Of a stretch of DNA of 63,783 bases, positions 52,896 through 62,654 are shown piece after piece. Both the position numbers and the translations under genes were made by a program. A model generated the notes under the pieces. That model saw only the letters and a program-made list of their open reading frames with translations. It made no database searches and was not told the DNA's origin. The DNA comes from Methylocapsa aurea (GTDB taxonomy: Bacteria > Pseudomonadota > Alphaproteobacteria > Rhizobiales > Beijerinckiaceae): the NCBI RefSeq assembly GCF_000746085.1, contig NZ_JQKO01000020.1:1-63783 (forward strand), written 5' to 3'. The first letter of the stretch is position 1. The number at the start of each line of letters is the position of its first letter.

Positions 52896-55636
52896 GCAAA
52901 GAAAGCATCGCCAGGATCACGAATGTCTCGCACCGCTATGGCGCCTCAGTCGCGCTTGATGGCGTCACGATCGACATACCCGCGCGGATCATGGTGGGCG
53001 TCATCGGGCCTGATGGCGTCGGAAAATCAACTCTGCTGGCTCTGATTGCGGGCGTCCGCAAAATGCAGAGCGGCGAGATCCTCGTTTTCGACGGCGACGT
53101 CGCCGATCCAGACCATCTCTGGGAGATCCGCGGCCGGATCGCCTATATGCCGCAAGGCCTCGGCCGCAACCTCTATCCAACGCTGAGCGTGTTCGAGAAC
53201 ATCGATTTCTTCGGCCGTCTTTTCGGCCAGGGCGCGGACGAGCGACGAGCCCGGATCACCGACCTTCTGAGCGCAACCGGCATGGAGAAGTTCGAAGCCC
53301 GGCCGGCGGGCAAGCTCTCCGGCGGCATGAAGCAGAAGCTCAGCCTCTGCTGCGCGCTCATCAACGATCCGGATCTTCTCATCCTCGACGAGCCGACGAC
53401 CGGCGTCGATCCGCTGTCGCGCGGCCAATTCTGGGATCTCATCAACAGCATCCGCGCGCGACGCCCGCAAATGAGCGTCATTGTCGCGACCGCCTATATG
53501 GACGAAGCCGAGCGCTTTGACTGGCTGATGGCGATGGACGATGGCAAAATCATCGCCACCGGCGCGTTGAAGGAGCTTCTCGCAAAGACCGGCGAGCCCA
53601 ATCTCGACGAGGCGTTCATTGCGCTGATGCCGGAGGCCAAACGCGCTTTGCACAAGAAGGTCGTCGTGCGTCCGCGCGTGGCTTCGCCCGACGAGACTCC
53701 GGCGATCGAGGCGGAGGGCCTGACGCGGCAATTCGGCGACTTCATCGCAGTCGATCACGTCAGCTTCAAGATCGCCCGCGGCGAGATCTTCGGCTTTCTC
53801 GGCTCCAACGGCTGCGGCAAGTCGACGACGATGAAAATGCTGACGGGGTTCCTGCCCGCGACCAGCGGCTGGGCGAAGCTGTTCGGCCAGCCGATGGGGT
53901 CGAGCGACATGGAGGCCCGGCGCAACGTCGGCTACATGACCCAGGCCTTCTCGCTCTACGGCGAGCTCACGGTCGGCCAGAATCTGGAGCTGCATGCGCA
54001 GCTTTATCACTTGCCCCGGGAACAGATCGCAGGCCGGATCGCGGACCTCATCGAGCGCTACGATCTGAAGGCCGTCGTCAACGCCCGGCCGGACAGCTTG
54101 CCGCTCGGCATCAAGCAGAGGCTTCAGCTCGCTGTCGCCGTCCTGCACGAACCGGCCATTCTCATTCTCGACGAACCGACGTCGGGCGTCGACCCGATCG
54201 CGCGCGATTCGTTCTGGCGCACGCTGATCGATCTCTCGCGCGACGATGGCGTGACGATTTTCATTACCACGCACTTCATGAACGAGGCCGAGCGCTGCGA
54301 CCGCATCTCGCTCATGCACGCGGGCAAAGTGCTCGCCGTCGGGCCGCCGCTGGAACTCGTCGAGGAGCGCGGCAGCGACTCGCTTGAGGATTGCTTCGTC
54401 GGATATCTCGCGGACGCGGCCGGGATCGATCGGTCGAAAAAGATCGAGGCCGCCGCGGCCGGATCTGAAACCGTCGAGGCGGAGGCGCTTGCGCCGCCGA
54501 GGCGCTTCGATCTTGCGCGGCTCTGGGCCTATGCGCGTCGCGAAACGGTCGAACTCCTGCGCGATCCGATTCGCATGGCCTTCGCTGTTGTCGGTCCGAT
54601 CATTCTCATGTTTGCTTTCGGCTTCGGCATCTCCTTCGACATCGAAAACCTGCAGACAGCCGCCTTCGACCAAGACGACACGCCCCAGAGTCGCGAACTG
54701 CTTCAGGGCTTCGAGGGCTCGCGCTATTTCTCTATGCAGCCGCCGATTACGTCCGCCGAAGAGATGGAGCGGCGGCTCAAGAGCGGCAACACGCAGATCG
54801 TGGTGGAAGTGCCGCCCGGCTTCGGTCGCGATCTCTTGAGCAAGCGGCGGCCGGACGTCGACGCGACGGTCGACGGCGCCATGACGTTCCGCGGCGAGAC
54901 GGCGAAGAATTATGTCAATGGAGTCGTGACGAAGCAAGGCGAGGAGCTTCAGCGTCAGCTGCGTCGACCTGGAACGGCGAACGCTTGGAGCAGCAACAAT
55001 ATCGAAACCAGGTTCCGCTACAATCAGGCCTTCCTCAGCGTGAACGCCATGGTGCCAAGCGTGTTCATGCTGATGTTGTGTCTTATCCCGGCGATCATGT
55101 CGGCGATCGCGGTCGTGCGCGAAAAGGAGACCGGCTCGATCGCCAATTTCCGCTCGACCCCGATCACCAAATTCGAGTTCCTCATCGGCAAGCAGCTCCC
55201 TTATGTCGCCGTCGCAATGATGAATTTCGTCGTCCTGTTCCTCATGGCGATCTTCGTTTTTCGCGTGCCGATCAAGGGGCCATTCCTCACTTTGCTGATC
55301 GGGACCTTCGTCTATGTTTTTGCGACGACCGGCTTTGGCCAGCTCATTTCATCCTTTGTGCGCACCCAGGTCGCGGCCGTCTTCGCGACGGCTATCCTTT
55401 CGATCGTTCCGGCGGTGAACTTCTCCGGGCTCTTCGCGCCGGTCTCTTCCCTGTCCGGAGGCGCCAAGATCCTCGGGCTATCCTTCCCGTCGGCCTGGTA
55501 TCAACCGATCACGGTTGGCGTGTTCGCTAAGGCCCTCGGGATGCTCGACCTTTGGCGCAACGTCGCCGCGATAACAATCATCGCGCTCGCGTTCCTCGCC
55601 CTTTCGCTTCGCCTTTTGAGCAAACAGGAAGCGTGA
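52892..55636 (+). CDS. rbbA: fused double ATPase and ABC-2 permease (RbbA/YhiH-like)
   Basis: 914 residues. ABC domain 1: GPDGVGKSTLLALI, SGGMKQKLSLCCALINDP, LLILDEPTTGVD. ABC domain 2 from about residue 270: GSNGCGKSTTMKML, LPLGIKQRLQLAVAVLHEP, ILILDEPTSGVD. C-terminal ABC-2 permease from about 545 with RETVELLRDPIRMAFAVVGP and five further helices. In E. coli this protein is RbbA, a ribosome-associated ATPase of the yhiI-rbbA-yhhJ set. It is one base away from the following permease gene. Confidence 0.92.
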   Translation: MSKESIARITNVSHRYGASVALDGVTIDIPARIMVGVIGPDGVGKSTLLALIAGVRKMQSGEILVFDGDVADPDHLWEIRGRIAYMPQGLGRNLYPTLSVFENIDFFGRLFGQGADERRARITDLLSATGMEKFEARPAGKLSGGMKQKLSLCCALINDPDLLILDEPTTGVDPLSRGQFWDLINSIRARRPQMSVIVATAYMDEAERFDWLMAMDDGKIIATGALKELLAKTGEPNLDEAFIALMPEAKRALHKKVVVRPRVASPDETPAIEAEGLTRQFGDFIAVDHVSFKIARGEIFGFLGSNGCGKSTTMKMLTGFLPATSGWAKLFGQPMGSSDMEARRNVGYMTQAFSLYGELTVGQNLELHAQLYHLPREQIAGRIADLIERYDLKAVVNARPDSLPLGIKQRLQLAVAVLHEPAILILDEPTSGVDPIARDSFWRTLIDLSRDDGVTIFITTHFMNEAERCDRISLMHAGKVLAVGPPLELVEERGSDSLEDCFVGYLADAAGIDRSKKIEAAAAGSETVEAEALAPPRRFDLARLWAYARRETVELLRDPIRMAFAVVGPIILMFAFGFGISFDIENLQTAAFDQDDTPQSRELLQGFEGSRYFSMQPPITSAEEMERRLKSGNTQIVVEVPPGFGRDLLSKRRPDVDATVDGAMTFRGETAKNYVNGVVTKQGEELQRQLRRPGTANAWSSNNIETRFRYNQAFLSVNAMVPSVFMLMLCLIPAIMSAIAVVREKETGSIANFRSTPITKFEFLIGKQLPYVAVAMMNFVVLFLMAIFVFRVPIKGPFLTLLIGTFVYVFATTGFGQLISSFVRTQVAAVFATAILSIVPAVNFSGLFAPVSSLSGGAKILGLSFPSAWYQPITVGVFAKALGMLDLWRNVAAITIIALAFLALSLRLLSKQEA

Positions 55637-55637
55637 G

Positions 55638-56822
55638 ATGACGTCGCTCCCGGCTCATCCGACGCCCCATCTTGCTGAATCGAGGCCTCTGTCCTTCGCC
55701 GATCATGTCGTCAATATCTACCGCCTCGTGATCAAGGAATTGCGCAGCATCCGGGCCGATCCGACGATGTTGATCCTCGTCGTTTACGCGTTCAGCATCT
55801 CAGTCAACACGGTCGCCACGGGGGCGGTGACCGAAGCGACCAATCTCTCGGTGGGCGTCGTGGACGAGGATGGCTCGGACTTGTCGCGGCAGATCGCCGA
55901 GGGGCTGAGGCGTCCGACCTTCCAACCGCCCGTGCAGATCACGGCGTCGGAAATCGACCCGATGATGGATCAGGGCAAGCTCCTCTTCATCGTCGAGATC
56001 CCGCCCAATTTCGAGGCGAATATCCGCGCCCAGCGCAAGACCGGCATCCAGATCAACGTGGACGCGACGGCGGTCGCTCAGGCCGGCAATGGCGCGAGCT
56101 TTCTGAGAACCGCGATCGCCAACGAGATCCAGGCGTTTATCGCCGGCAAGGAGGGTGCGAGGGCAACGCCGATCAATCTTGTCCTGCGCGCAGCTTTCAA
56201 TCCGAACCTGAAGACCGCCTGGTTCTCGGCAATGACGCAGGTCATCAACCAGATCACGCTTCTCACCGTCATCCTGACCGGCGCCGCCCTGATCCGCGAG
56301 CGCGAGCAGGGCACGGTTGAGCACCTCCTGGTCATGCCTGTCGTGCCGACGGAGATCATGCTGGCGAAGATGATCGCCAACGGCCTCGTCATCCTGGTCG
56401 CGGCGATGTTTTCTCTGCAATTCGTCGTGCACTGGTGGATCGGCTCGCCGATCGCCGGATCGCTGCTGCTGTTCCTGGTCGGCGCGGCGATCTACGCCCT
56501 TGTCGTGGCTGCGCTTGGCATCATGCTCGGCACACTGACGACCACGATGGGCCAATTTGGATTGCTGGCCATGCCGGTGCTGATGGTTACCCAATTGCTT
56601 TCCGGCAGCAGCACGCCGATGGAAAGCATGCCGGTCTGGCTTCAGCACGTCATGCAGACGATCAGCCCGACGCCGCATTTCGTCTCCTTTTCGCAGGCGG
56701 TGCTGTTCCGCGGCGCCGACGTCACGCTCGTCTGGCGTCCGCTTATTGCGATGATCATCATTGGCGCGGTCTATTTCGCCGTGGCGGCGCGCCGTTTCCG
56801 TCGGGTGATTTTCGGGGGCTGA
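55638..56822 (+). CDS. ABC-2 type permease (YhhJ-like)
   Basis: 394 residues: an N-terminal helix, a periplasmic domain (about 60-205, VDEDGSDLSRQIAEGLRRPTF), then five to six helices with EREQGTVEHLLVMPVVPTEI and MLSGSSTPMESMPVW-like tail. Second permease for the fused RbbA protein. The trio forms an exporter of unknown substrate. Confidence 0.9.
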   Translation: MTSLPAHPTPHLAESRPLSFADHVVNIYRLVIKELRSIRADPTMLILVVYAFSISVNTVATGAVTEATNLSVGVVDEDGSDLSRQIAEGLRRPTFQPPVQITASEIDPMMDQGKLLFIVEIPPNFEANIRAQRKTGIQINVDATAVAQAGNGASFLRTAIANEIQAFIAGKEGARATPINLVLRAAFNPNLKTAWFSAMTQVINQITLLTVILTGAALIREREQGTVEHLLVMPVVPTEIMLAKMIANGLVILVAAMFSLQFVVHWWIGSPIAGSLLLFLVGAAIYALVVAALGIMLGTLTTTMGQFGLLAMPVLMVTQLLSGSSTPMESMPVWLQHVMQTISPTPHFVSFSQAVLFRGADVTLVWRPLIAMIIIGAVYFAVAARRFRRVIFGG

Positions 56823-56869
56823 TCCCGGCGACGACAGAGCCGGCGCGGGCGATCGAGCCGCGCTCGTAT

Positions 56870-57330
56870 TCGCTTCGACGCTTGATGTCGTCCGTCCAGG
56901 CGGCAGCGTGAACGAAGGCAGCGCGGTCGCGCTGATCGGCTGGCGCACCGTCGACCCATTGACCGAAACCCGGGTTTAGCGAAGCGGGGCGACGACCAAC
57001 CTTACGGCGGCCGGCGCGGGTGGAGCTGGCTTCGCCGCAATCAGCCTGGCCATGCGCTTCGATCCTACGGCGCGTCAGGCGTGGAACGTCCGGGGCCGTC
57101 GGCGTCGGATGTACGATGGTGCGCAAAAAGCAGGGCGACAGACTCGCGGGGCGCGGGCGCCCCTCAAGACAGATGCGGATCGCAAAGCCACGATCGGCGG
57201 CGCCAGGATCACCGGCCAATCGGTCAGGAAATAGGCGGCGAGGTCTATCTCACTTTGCGCCGCGTCGATCCGCGCGATGTTGATATGCTCGAGGTTCTCG
57301 GAAGGCTTTGCTTGGCCTGCCCCTCTGGGG
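56870..57330 (-). pseudogene. remnant of a PLD-like nuclease/phosphodiesterase
   Basis: The minus strand at 57207-57299 encodes ENLEHINIARIDAAQSEIDL then AAYFLTDWPVI, which resembles the N-terminal part of PLD-like nucleases. The next conserved segment, AADRGFAIRICLEGRP, is in another frame (near 57180-57215), implying a frameshift. A candidate VDG further on is weak, and the catalytic HKD motif is not found. Probably decayed; limits are approximate. Confidence 0.5.
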
Positions 57331-57401
57331 TGATCCCGGTTCACTGTTAGTTTAAAACTTCTCCAGACCGTTACGCCGTTATCGATCTTGATTAGGAGGC
57401 C

Positions 57402-57528
57402 TAGAGCCGGATGACTTTGGACGGAATCGCAACGCGATTCCGTCCAAAGTCTGAATCCGCCTCTCCTCCAAGAGTTAGAGCATGATGTCGTCCGAAAACC
57501 GGTTTCCACTTTTCGGCATCATGCTCTA
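57402..57528 (+). repeat. composite palindromic repeat with Rhizobiales-type element
   Basis: Contains a perfect inverted repeat at 57414-57450 (17-base arms starting ACTTTGGACGGAATCGC, three-base loop) and at 57478-57528 the element AGAGCATGATGTCGTCCGAA...CATCATGCTCT, whose imperfect arms flank AACCGGTTTCCACTTTTCGG. That second element is a familiar Rhizobiales intergenic repeat. Confidence 0.8.
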
Positions 57529-57678
57529 AGAATAGGCGACCCCGTGCGGCCGCCGGAACACCCGACTCAGAACCGGGCTTTTCCGGGCCACAACGACACC
57601 GTCATACAGACCGCGTTTATTCGCAGGCTATCGGTGTGCTAACTACCGCGTGATAAGACATCATCATTAGGAGTCCGC

Positions 57679-57933
57679 GTGGGTCGATTACTATTCGAAG
57701 GGGTTTCAGACGGCCGTCGCCGCAATATGCAGGCGAATAAAAGCAGGGACACCGCGCCGGAAATTGTGGTCCGCCGACACGGCGCACGCTTTGGCGTCAT
57801 CCCAGCTGAAAACAATGGCATGTCTGAAAGCTTCGTCAAAACCCAGAAGCGCGATCACGCTTGCCTTGCGGTCTTGCCGGACGCAGGTGCGATCCTTGCC
57901 AACTTACCCGGCTGGTTCGAAGAACTATTGTGA
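57679..57933 (+). pseudogene. Vsr-like endonuclease N-terminal fragment
   Basis: An 84-residue frame. GRRRNMQANKSRDTAPEIVV resembles the N-terminal motif of very-short-patch repair endonucleases (RxxNMxxNxSxDTxPExxxR). After about residue 38 the similarity stops (GARFGVIPAENNGM), and the catalytic Asp and His/Zn motifs are missing, so it is likely a decayed or frameshifted copy. No cognate DNA cytosine methyltransferase is in the window. Confidence 0.55.
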
Positions 57934-58041
57934 GATTCACCCGCACGCTGGCCTTCAAGTTCCAATCGCTTCGGGAGCTCATCTGTCTTAGTGCTTAACT
58001 CAACCGGCCAGGCGTCCCGTCAAACGGGGTGCACACCATAT

Positions 58042-58419
58042 TCACTCAGCCTTTTTCTTTTTGGTGGGTTTGGCGCCTTTAGCGCCACCTTCACCCGGAT
58101 CCGCTGAGAAATAGGCCTCATATTTATTCTTCTTGCCATCGAATTCCGCAGCCTCTGGCAGGGCCTTACGTTTGAACGCAAGATTTGGCCAGATCTTCGC
58201 CATGTCGGCGTTGAGCTTGGGGAAAATACCAAGGTTCTTGGCAGTATCGGCCTTAATCGCTTGGGCCGGACATTCTGGCTCGCAAACACCACAGTCGATA
58301 CATACATCCGGATCAATGACCAGCATATTCACGCCCTCGTAGAAACAATCGACGGGGCAGACCTCCACGCAGTCTGTGTATTTACATTTAATGCAATTAT
58401 CGAGCACGACAAAGGTCAT
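58042..58419 (-). CDS. fdxA: 7Fe (3Fe-4S/4Fe-4S) ferredoxin FdxA
   Basis: 125 residues from ATG 58419 with GGGAGG upstream. N-terminal [29 protein letters not shown] and a second cluster [17 protein letters not shown] match the seven-iron ferredoxin of alphaproteobacteria. The usual FdxA ends at about 110 residues; here a Lys/Gly-rich tail (PTKKKKAE) extends it. A low-potential electron carrier, and the likely partner of the large flavoprotein upstream on the same strand. Confidence 0.95.
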   Translation of the reverse strand: MTFVVLDNCIKCKYTDCVEVCPVDCFYEGVNMLVIDPDVCIDCGVCEPECPAQAIKADTAKNLGIFPKLNADMAKIWPNLAFKRKALPEAAEFDGKKNKYEAYFSADPGEGGAKGAKPTKKKKAE

Positions 58420-58599
58420 AACTGCCTCCCGGTGGCGCACTCGGTCCGCGCCAACGTGATTATCGGTGTGCTAATCCCTTTGCAGGGCCGCCGCAAGGAC
58501 GTTGCGTGCTGCCTTAAGTTAAACGCCAGCCGTTGAGACTCGCAAGCTGTTTTTTTCGTCAGGGCCGCCAAGTTTTTTCTGTGTCCTTAAAGGGGGCGA

Positions 58600-58800
58600 G
58601 TTTGCGGTGGTCAATTCTTGAAATAGGAGTTTTTGCTTCCAGATAGGCATCGCGTCGAAGCCCCGGTGCGACGACCCGCAAATGCGGAGCTGCCTTTCAA
58701 AGTGCGATCGTCAGTATGTCTCCCGGGACAACCGAATGCGCCGCAGCTTTGATCCTGATCGACCCCCATTAACGGGTCCAGTTTCAATGTTAGTGCATTG
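58600..58800 (-). pseudogene. remnant of an S4-domain RNA-binding protein (Hsp15-like)
   Basis: On the minus strand one frame reads SIRIKAAAHSVVPGDILTIAL, then a TGA stop, then KAAPHLRVVAPGLRRDAYLE in the same frame. This matches the latter half of the S4 domain and the tail of Hsp15-type ribosome-associated proteins. Just upstream VNG is in another frame, indicating a frameshift. Inactive; limits are approximate. The rest of the gap from 58420 to 58931 shows nothing. Confidence 0.5.
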
Positions 58801-58931
58801 ATGGCCTCGGGGCCAGCGCGGGCGGCGTAGCTGGTCGGCATTGCGAAGCTGCCTGCGCGGGGTCATGGCGGGCACGAAGACCTCGGGCGCGGGCGCCCGC
58901 AATCAGCGAAGCGCCGGCCTGAACTCCGCAT

Positions 58932-61900
58932 TCACTCAGCTGCGAGGTGCTCACGCCAGCCCAATTGACGCAGAGCCCGGTCGATCCATAACTTTGTCAG
59001 CTTCTCCTGCACGTTGTTTTGCGAGAGACGTTGGCGAAGGCTGGCGAAATCGACACGGTCGAGCGCCTGATCCTGGTTGAAGCAGGAGAACACGACCGTC
59101 TCGGCCCCGGTGCTCGGATCGCGATGAAGCTGGAGACATTGCCCGCAGATTTCTTTCATCGCGCATTGCATCGGCGAGTTGATCGATCCGATCGCGGCGT
59201 GAGACGCTTTCAGCAGCGGCTTCAACACACCATGCCGCGCCTTGGCCACGGCGTTCATCATGCCGTCCGACCCGATCGCAATGATGCGATCGACCTCGTC
59301 GAGCGGGATCGCCGGCGTACCCAGCTTACCCGATCCATAGGCCTCGATCGCTTCGACAATATTGCAGACGATGGTCGAATCCTGCGGCCGGGTCGGTTTG
59401 AAGCCGGGGGCTTCGTCCGAGCACCACACGATGACATCGGCCGCACGCTCGATCTCTTCGATCTTGTAGCGGTCGATCAGACGTTTGTAGCCGGCGACAT
59501 AGATAACCTTCGATCCCGCCGCGCGAAGCGCTTGCCCGATCGAGAACAAGACCGCATTGCCGAGACCGCCGCCGACAAGCAGCGCGGTCTCAGCCGGCGG
59601 CGTTTCGGTCGGCTCGCCCGTCGGTCCCATTAAGATGACAGGCTCGCCCGGCTTCAAATGCGCGCAGAGGTCCGACGAACCACCCATTTCGAGGACGATC
59701 GTCGACAGAAGACCCTTCTCCTTGTCGACCGAAGCGCCGGTCAGCGCTAGGCCCTCCATCATGAGCGTCGTGCCGCCGGTACGGGGCGCCAAGGCTTCGA
59801 AGTTCTGCAAGCGATAGAATTGTCCCGGCTCGAAGGCGCGCGCCGCGAAGGGCGCCCGGACCGTAACTTCGACGATTGTCGGAGTCAGGCGTTCGACCGA
59901 TTGCACGGTGGCCCGCAACCCCTCGTTCATCGCCGCGGCGAGGATCGCCGGCGTCACGACCGTATGCGGAATCGACGTCATTTTATGGCTGACGACCGGA
60001 TAGCCCAATTTCGCGCTGGCCATGGCCTTCACGACATTGCCGGCGAAGCTCGGATGCAGGTCGCCGAAGAAGCTCACGGCTCTTCCGTCGAGCCGCGCGC
60101 TCATCAACACATCAACGGTGTCGGGCTTGCAGGATTTTTCCGGGCTGACGGGCGAGCCGTCCTCGCCGTAGGCCTGGAAATAGCGGCCGTCGAGGACGAC
60201 ATTGTCGGGGTCTTCGCGGCCGAGCACCGTGTTTGGCTGGGTTCCCGCCGCCACGATGATGCAGCGCGCGGGCAGCGCGACCTGCTCGCTGGTTCCGTCG
60301 GCCGCTTTGCGCGATACAACCAGAGCTTCCGCCGCGCCCCAGCGGTCGACCTTGACCTGCTCGGGCGTGAGGCCCTCCGCGAAGCGGATGCCTTCCTGCA
60401 TGGCCAAAGCCACTTCTTCATGGTTCAGGGTATAGCTCGGCGCGTCGATCAGACGGCGGCGATAGGCCAAAACCACGCCGCCCCATTGCTCCAAGAGATC
60501 AGTAATACGAGGCTTCCGTCCTTCCGCCGAAGCGGCCTTGCGCTCCTGCCGGATGGCTCTCGCATGTGTAATGAATTCGTCGGCGATCTCTTGCTCGGCC
60601 GGCGACCAGACTGAACGGACCAGTGACTCGCCATGTTCGGCGACAAGCGTTTCGTAGCGGACCAGGAATTTCTCGACCTGCACGGGATAGTAGGCCAAGG
60701 CCTCGGTGCCGGCATCGATCGCGGTCAGGCCGCCGCCGATCACCACAACGGGCAGGCGGATCTGCAGATTGGCGATCGAATCCGCCTTGGCGGCGCCGGT
60801 CAATTGCAGGGCCATCAGGAAGTCCGATGCCTGCCGGACGCCGGGCGCCAAGCCATTCTTCATCGGGATCACTGTCGGACGCCCTGCCCCTGCGCAAAGC
60901 GCAATATGATCGAAGCCGAGTTCGAAGGCCTTATCGATGGTCAGCGTGCCGCCGAAGCGAACGCCGCCGATCATGGTGAACTGGCTGCGGCGCTCCAACA
61001 GCAGGCGAATTATCTTCAGAAAGTTTTTGTCCCAGCGGACAGTGATGCCATATTCCGCGACACCGCCGAAGCCAGCGCCGGACCGCGTCTCTAACGGTTC
61101 GATCAAGCCCTTCACGTCGTAGACCGGCTCGAACGGCACCCGGAGGCCGTGTTTTTCGACGCCGGACAAAGCCGGATCGAGCGGCTCGATCTTCAATCCA
61201 TCGACCGCGACGATGCTGTGACCTTCGTTCATCAAATGATGCGACAGCGTGTAGCCCGCCGGTCCGAGACCGACGACAAGCACTTTGTAGCCGGTCTCCG
61301 CCTTCGGCACAGGACGGCGAAGATTGAGTGGACTCCAGCGGGTCAGCAGCGAATAGATCTCGAAACCCCAAGGAAGGGACAGCAGTTCCTTCAGGGTTTG
61401 CGTCTCGACCTGCGGGATGTCGACCGGCTCCTGCTTTTGGTAGACGCAGGACTTCATGCAATCGTTGCAGATGCGGTGCCCAGTTCCCGCGCACATGGGA
61501 TTGTCGACCGTGACGATCGCGATCGCGCCGACCACGAAGCCGCGTGTCTTCACCAGATTCATCTCGGAGATTTTTTCTTCGAGCGGACAGCCGTTGAGCG
61601 GCACGCCGAAAGCGCTGCCCTTGAAGCCTGGCTTTTCCTTGTCCTTCAATCCGGTGGAGCAGCTGTCCCTACCCTGCTTGTGGCACCAGATGCAGTAATT
61701 GGCTTGATCGAGCGCGCCGCGCAGATCCATGCCGTGATCGGTCAGCGCGAAGCCTTCGCGATGCCGCCAATGGTTTCTTGGCAGATGCGCCTGAATGACG
61801 CCGTCGACCACTTCGGTCTCGATCGGAACGAGATGTTCGGGATTGAGCTTGTGCGGCACTTTGAACAATACGCCGGACTTGTGAATCGCGTGGCCTGCTT

Positions 61901-62426
61901 CGGAAAGCGTCGCCCAGGCGGCGTAGCTCTCCGCTAGGTCAAGCGCAGCTTCGTTCGCTCCGTCGTCGGCGTCGAGCCACTTCTGCACGTGGGACGCGTA
62001 GCTGAGTTCGGTGAGCGGTTCGCCGAACAGCTTTTCGAGGTCGGCCCGGACCGCTGGTCCGTCGATAGCCTCGGCCTCTTCCGGCTCGACGCCTTTGACC
62101 GCACGGCGCTGTACGAACAGCCGCTTGACCGTATAGATCGGCGCCAGTTCATCGTGGCGCGCCCGCATCGCCGAAATCTCGCCGGATATTCCGAAGAGCC
62201 GGCCGATAAAGTCCTCGACATGCGGCGCCACGTCTATGATCAGATCCGACTGGCTTTTGGCGTCGAGGGACGAGGGGTCCGCACGTCCGGCCGCCAAACG
62301 ATCGTGAAGCGCAACGTCGCTTTCGGCCAGATGTTTGATGAACGCCTGATCGATCGCAGCCGTCCCGTCGACGGTATAGAGCTGCTCAAAGCTAAAGCCC
62401 AGTCCGAGATTAAGCTTATGCGCCAT
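58932..62426 (-). CDS. large fused flavoprotein: GltD-like plus PyrK/NfnA-like oxidoreductase
   Basis: 1,164 residues, start MAHKLNLGLGFSFEQLYTVD. An N-terminal region of about 380 residues has a helical part and then a cysteine-rich cluster region (YCIWCHKQGRDSC, NGCPLEEKI, MCAGTGHRICNDCMKSCVYQ) expected to bind Fe-S clusters. A GltD-like FAD/NAD(P) module follows (KVLVVGLGPAGYTLSHHL; second Rossmann VVVIGGGLTAIDAGTEA; AAGTQPN). The C-terminal 270 or so residues are a ferredoxin-reductase/PyrK-like part (FEPGQFYRLQN, LLVGGGLGNAVLFSIG) ending with a [2Fe-2S]-like Cys set CAMKEICGQCLQL...FSC. The order equals NfnB+NfnA in one chain. No membrane segments. Exact electron donors are unknown. Reverse strand; fdxA lies 510 bases downstream. 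Confidence 0.85.
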   Translation of the reverse strand: MAHKLNLGLGFSFEQLYTVDGTAAIDQAFIKHLAESDVALHDRLAAGRADPSSLDAKSQSDLIIDVAPHVEDFIGRLFGISGEISAMRARHDELAPIYTVKRLFVQRRAVKGVEPEEAEAIDGPAVRADLEKLFGEPLTELSYASHVQKWLDADDGANEAALDLAESYAAWATLSEAGHAIHKSGVLFKVPHKLNPEHLVPIETEVVDGVIQAHLPRNHWRHREGFALTDHGMDLRGALDQANYCIWCHKQGRDSCSTGLKDKEKPGFKGSAFGVPLNGCPLEEKISEMNLVKTRGFVVGAIAIVTVDNPMCAGTGHRICNDCMKSCVYQKQEPVDIPQVETQTLKELLSLPWGFEIYSLLTRWSPLNLRRPVPKAETGYKVLVVGLGPAGYTLSHHLMNEGHSIVAVDGLKIEPLDPALSGVEKHGLRVPFEPVYDVKGLIEPLETRSGAGFGGVAEYGITVRWDKNFLKIIRLLLERRSQFTMIGGVRFGGTLTIDKAFELGFDHIALCAGAGRPTVIPMKNGLAPGVRQASDFLMALQLTGAAKADSIANLQIRLPVVVIGGGLTAIDAGTEALAYYPVQVEKFLVRYETLVAEHGESLVRSVWSPAEQEIADEFITHARAIRQERKAASAEGRKPRITDLLEQWGGVVLAYRRRLIDAPSYTLNHEEVALAMQEGIRFAEGLTPEQVKVDRWGAAEALVVSRKAADGTSEQVALPARCIIVAAGTQPNTVLGREDPDNVVLDGRYFQAYGEDGSPVSPEKSCKPDTVDVLMSARLDGRAVSFFGDLHPSFAGNVVKAMASAKLGYPVVSHKMTSIPHTVVTPAILAAAMNEGLRATVQSVERLTPTIVEVTVRAPFAARAFEPGQFYRLQNFEALAPRTGGTTLMMEGLALTGASVDKEKGLLSTIVLEMGGSSDLCAHLKPGEPVILMGPTGEPTETPPAETALLVGGGLGNAVLFSIGQALRAAGSKVIYVAGYKRLIDRYKIEEIERAADVIVWCSDEAPGFKPTRPQDSTIVCNIVEAIEAYGSGKLGTPAIPLDEVDRIIAIGSDGMMNAVAKARHGVLKPLLKASHAAIGSINSPMQCAMKEICGQCLQLHRDPSTGAETVVFSCFNQDQALDRVDFASLRQRLSQNNVQEKLTKLWIDRALRQLGWREHLAAE

Positions 62427-62654
62427 TCAAAATCCTATCGGCGAGAGAGACGGTTCAGTTTGCCGAAGCTCGAAATGCATAATTCAAACCAGATCCTCTG
62501 CGGCGGAATGTAGCAAAGTCCGAGGTTTGGGTACAAGCCAAATGCGGCTCGATAAATTGATGTACAGCCGCCCTGTCCTTTGTCGAGGTTGGCGTTAGAT
62601 GCGAAGCGGGACAGCCCAAATAGCCCGCGCGCCGCGTCCTTCATTCACTATTGA

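Noticed and set aside
53027-54937. 636-codon reverse frame within rbbA
   Set aside because: Antisense shadow of the ABC protein; no domain recognised.
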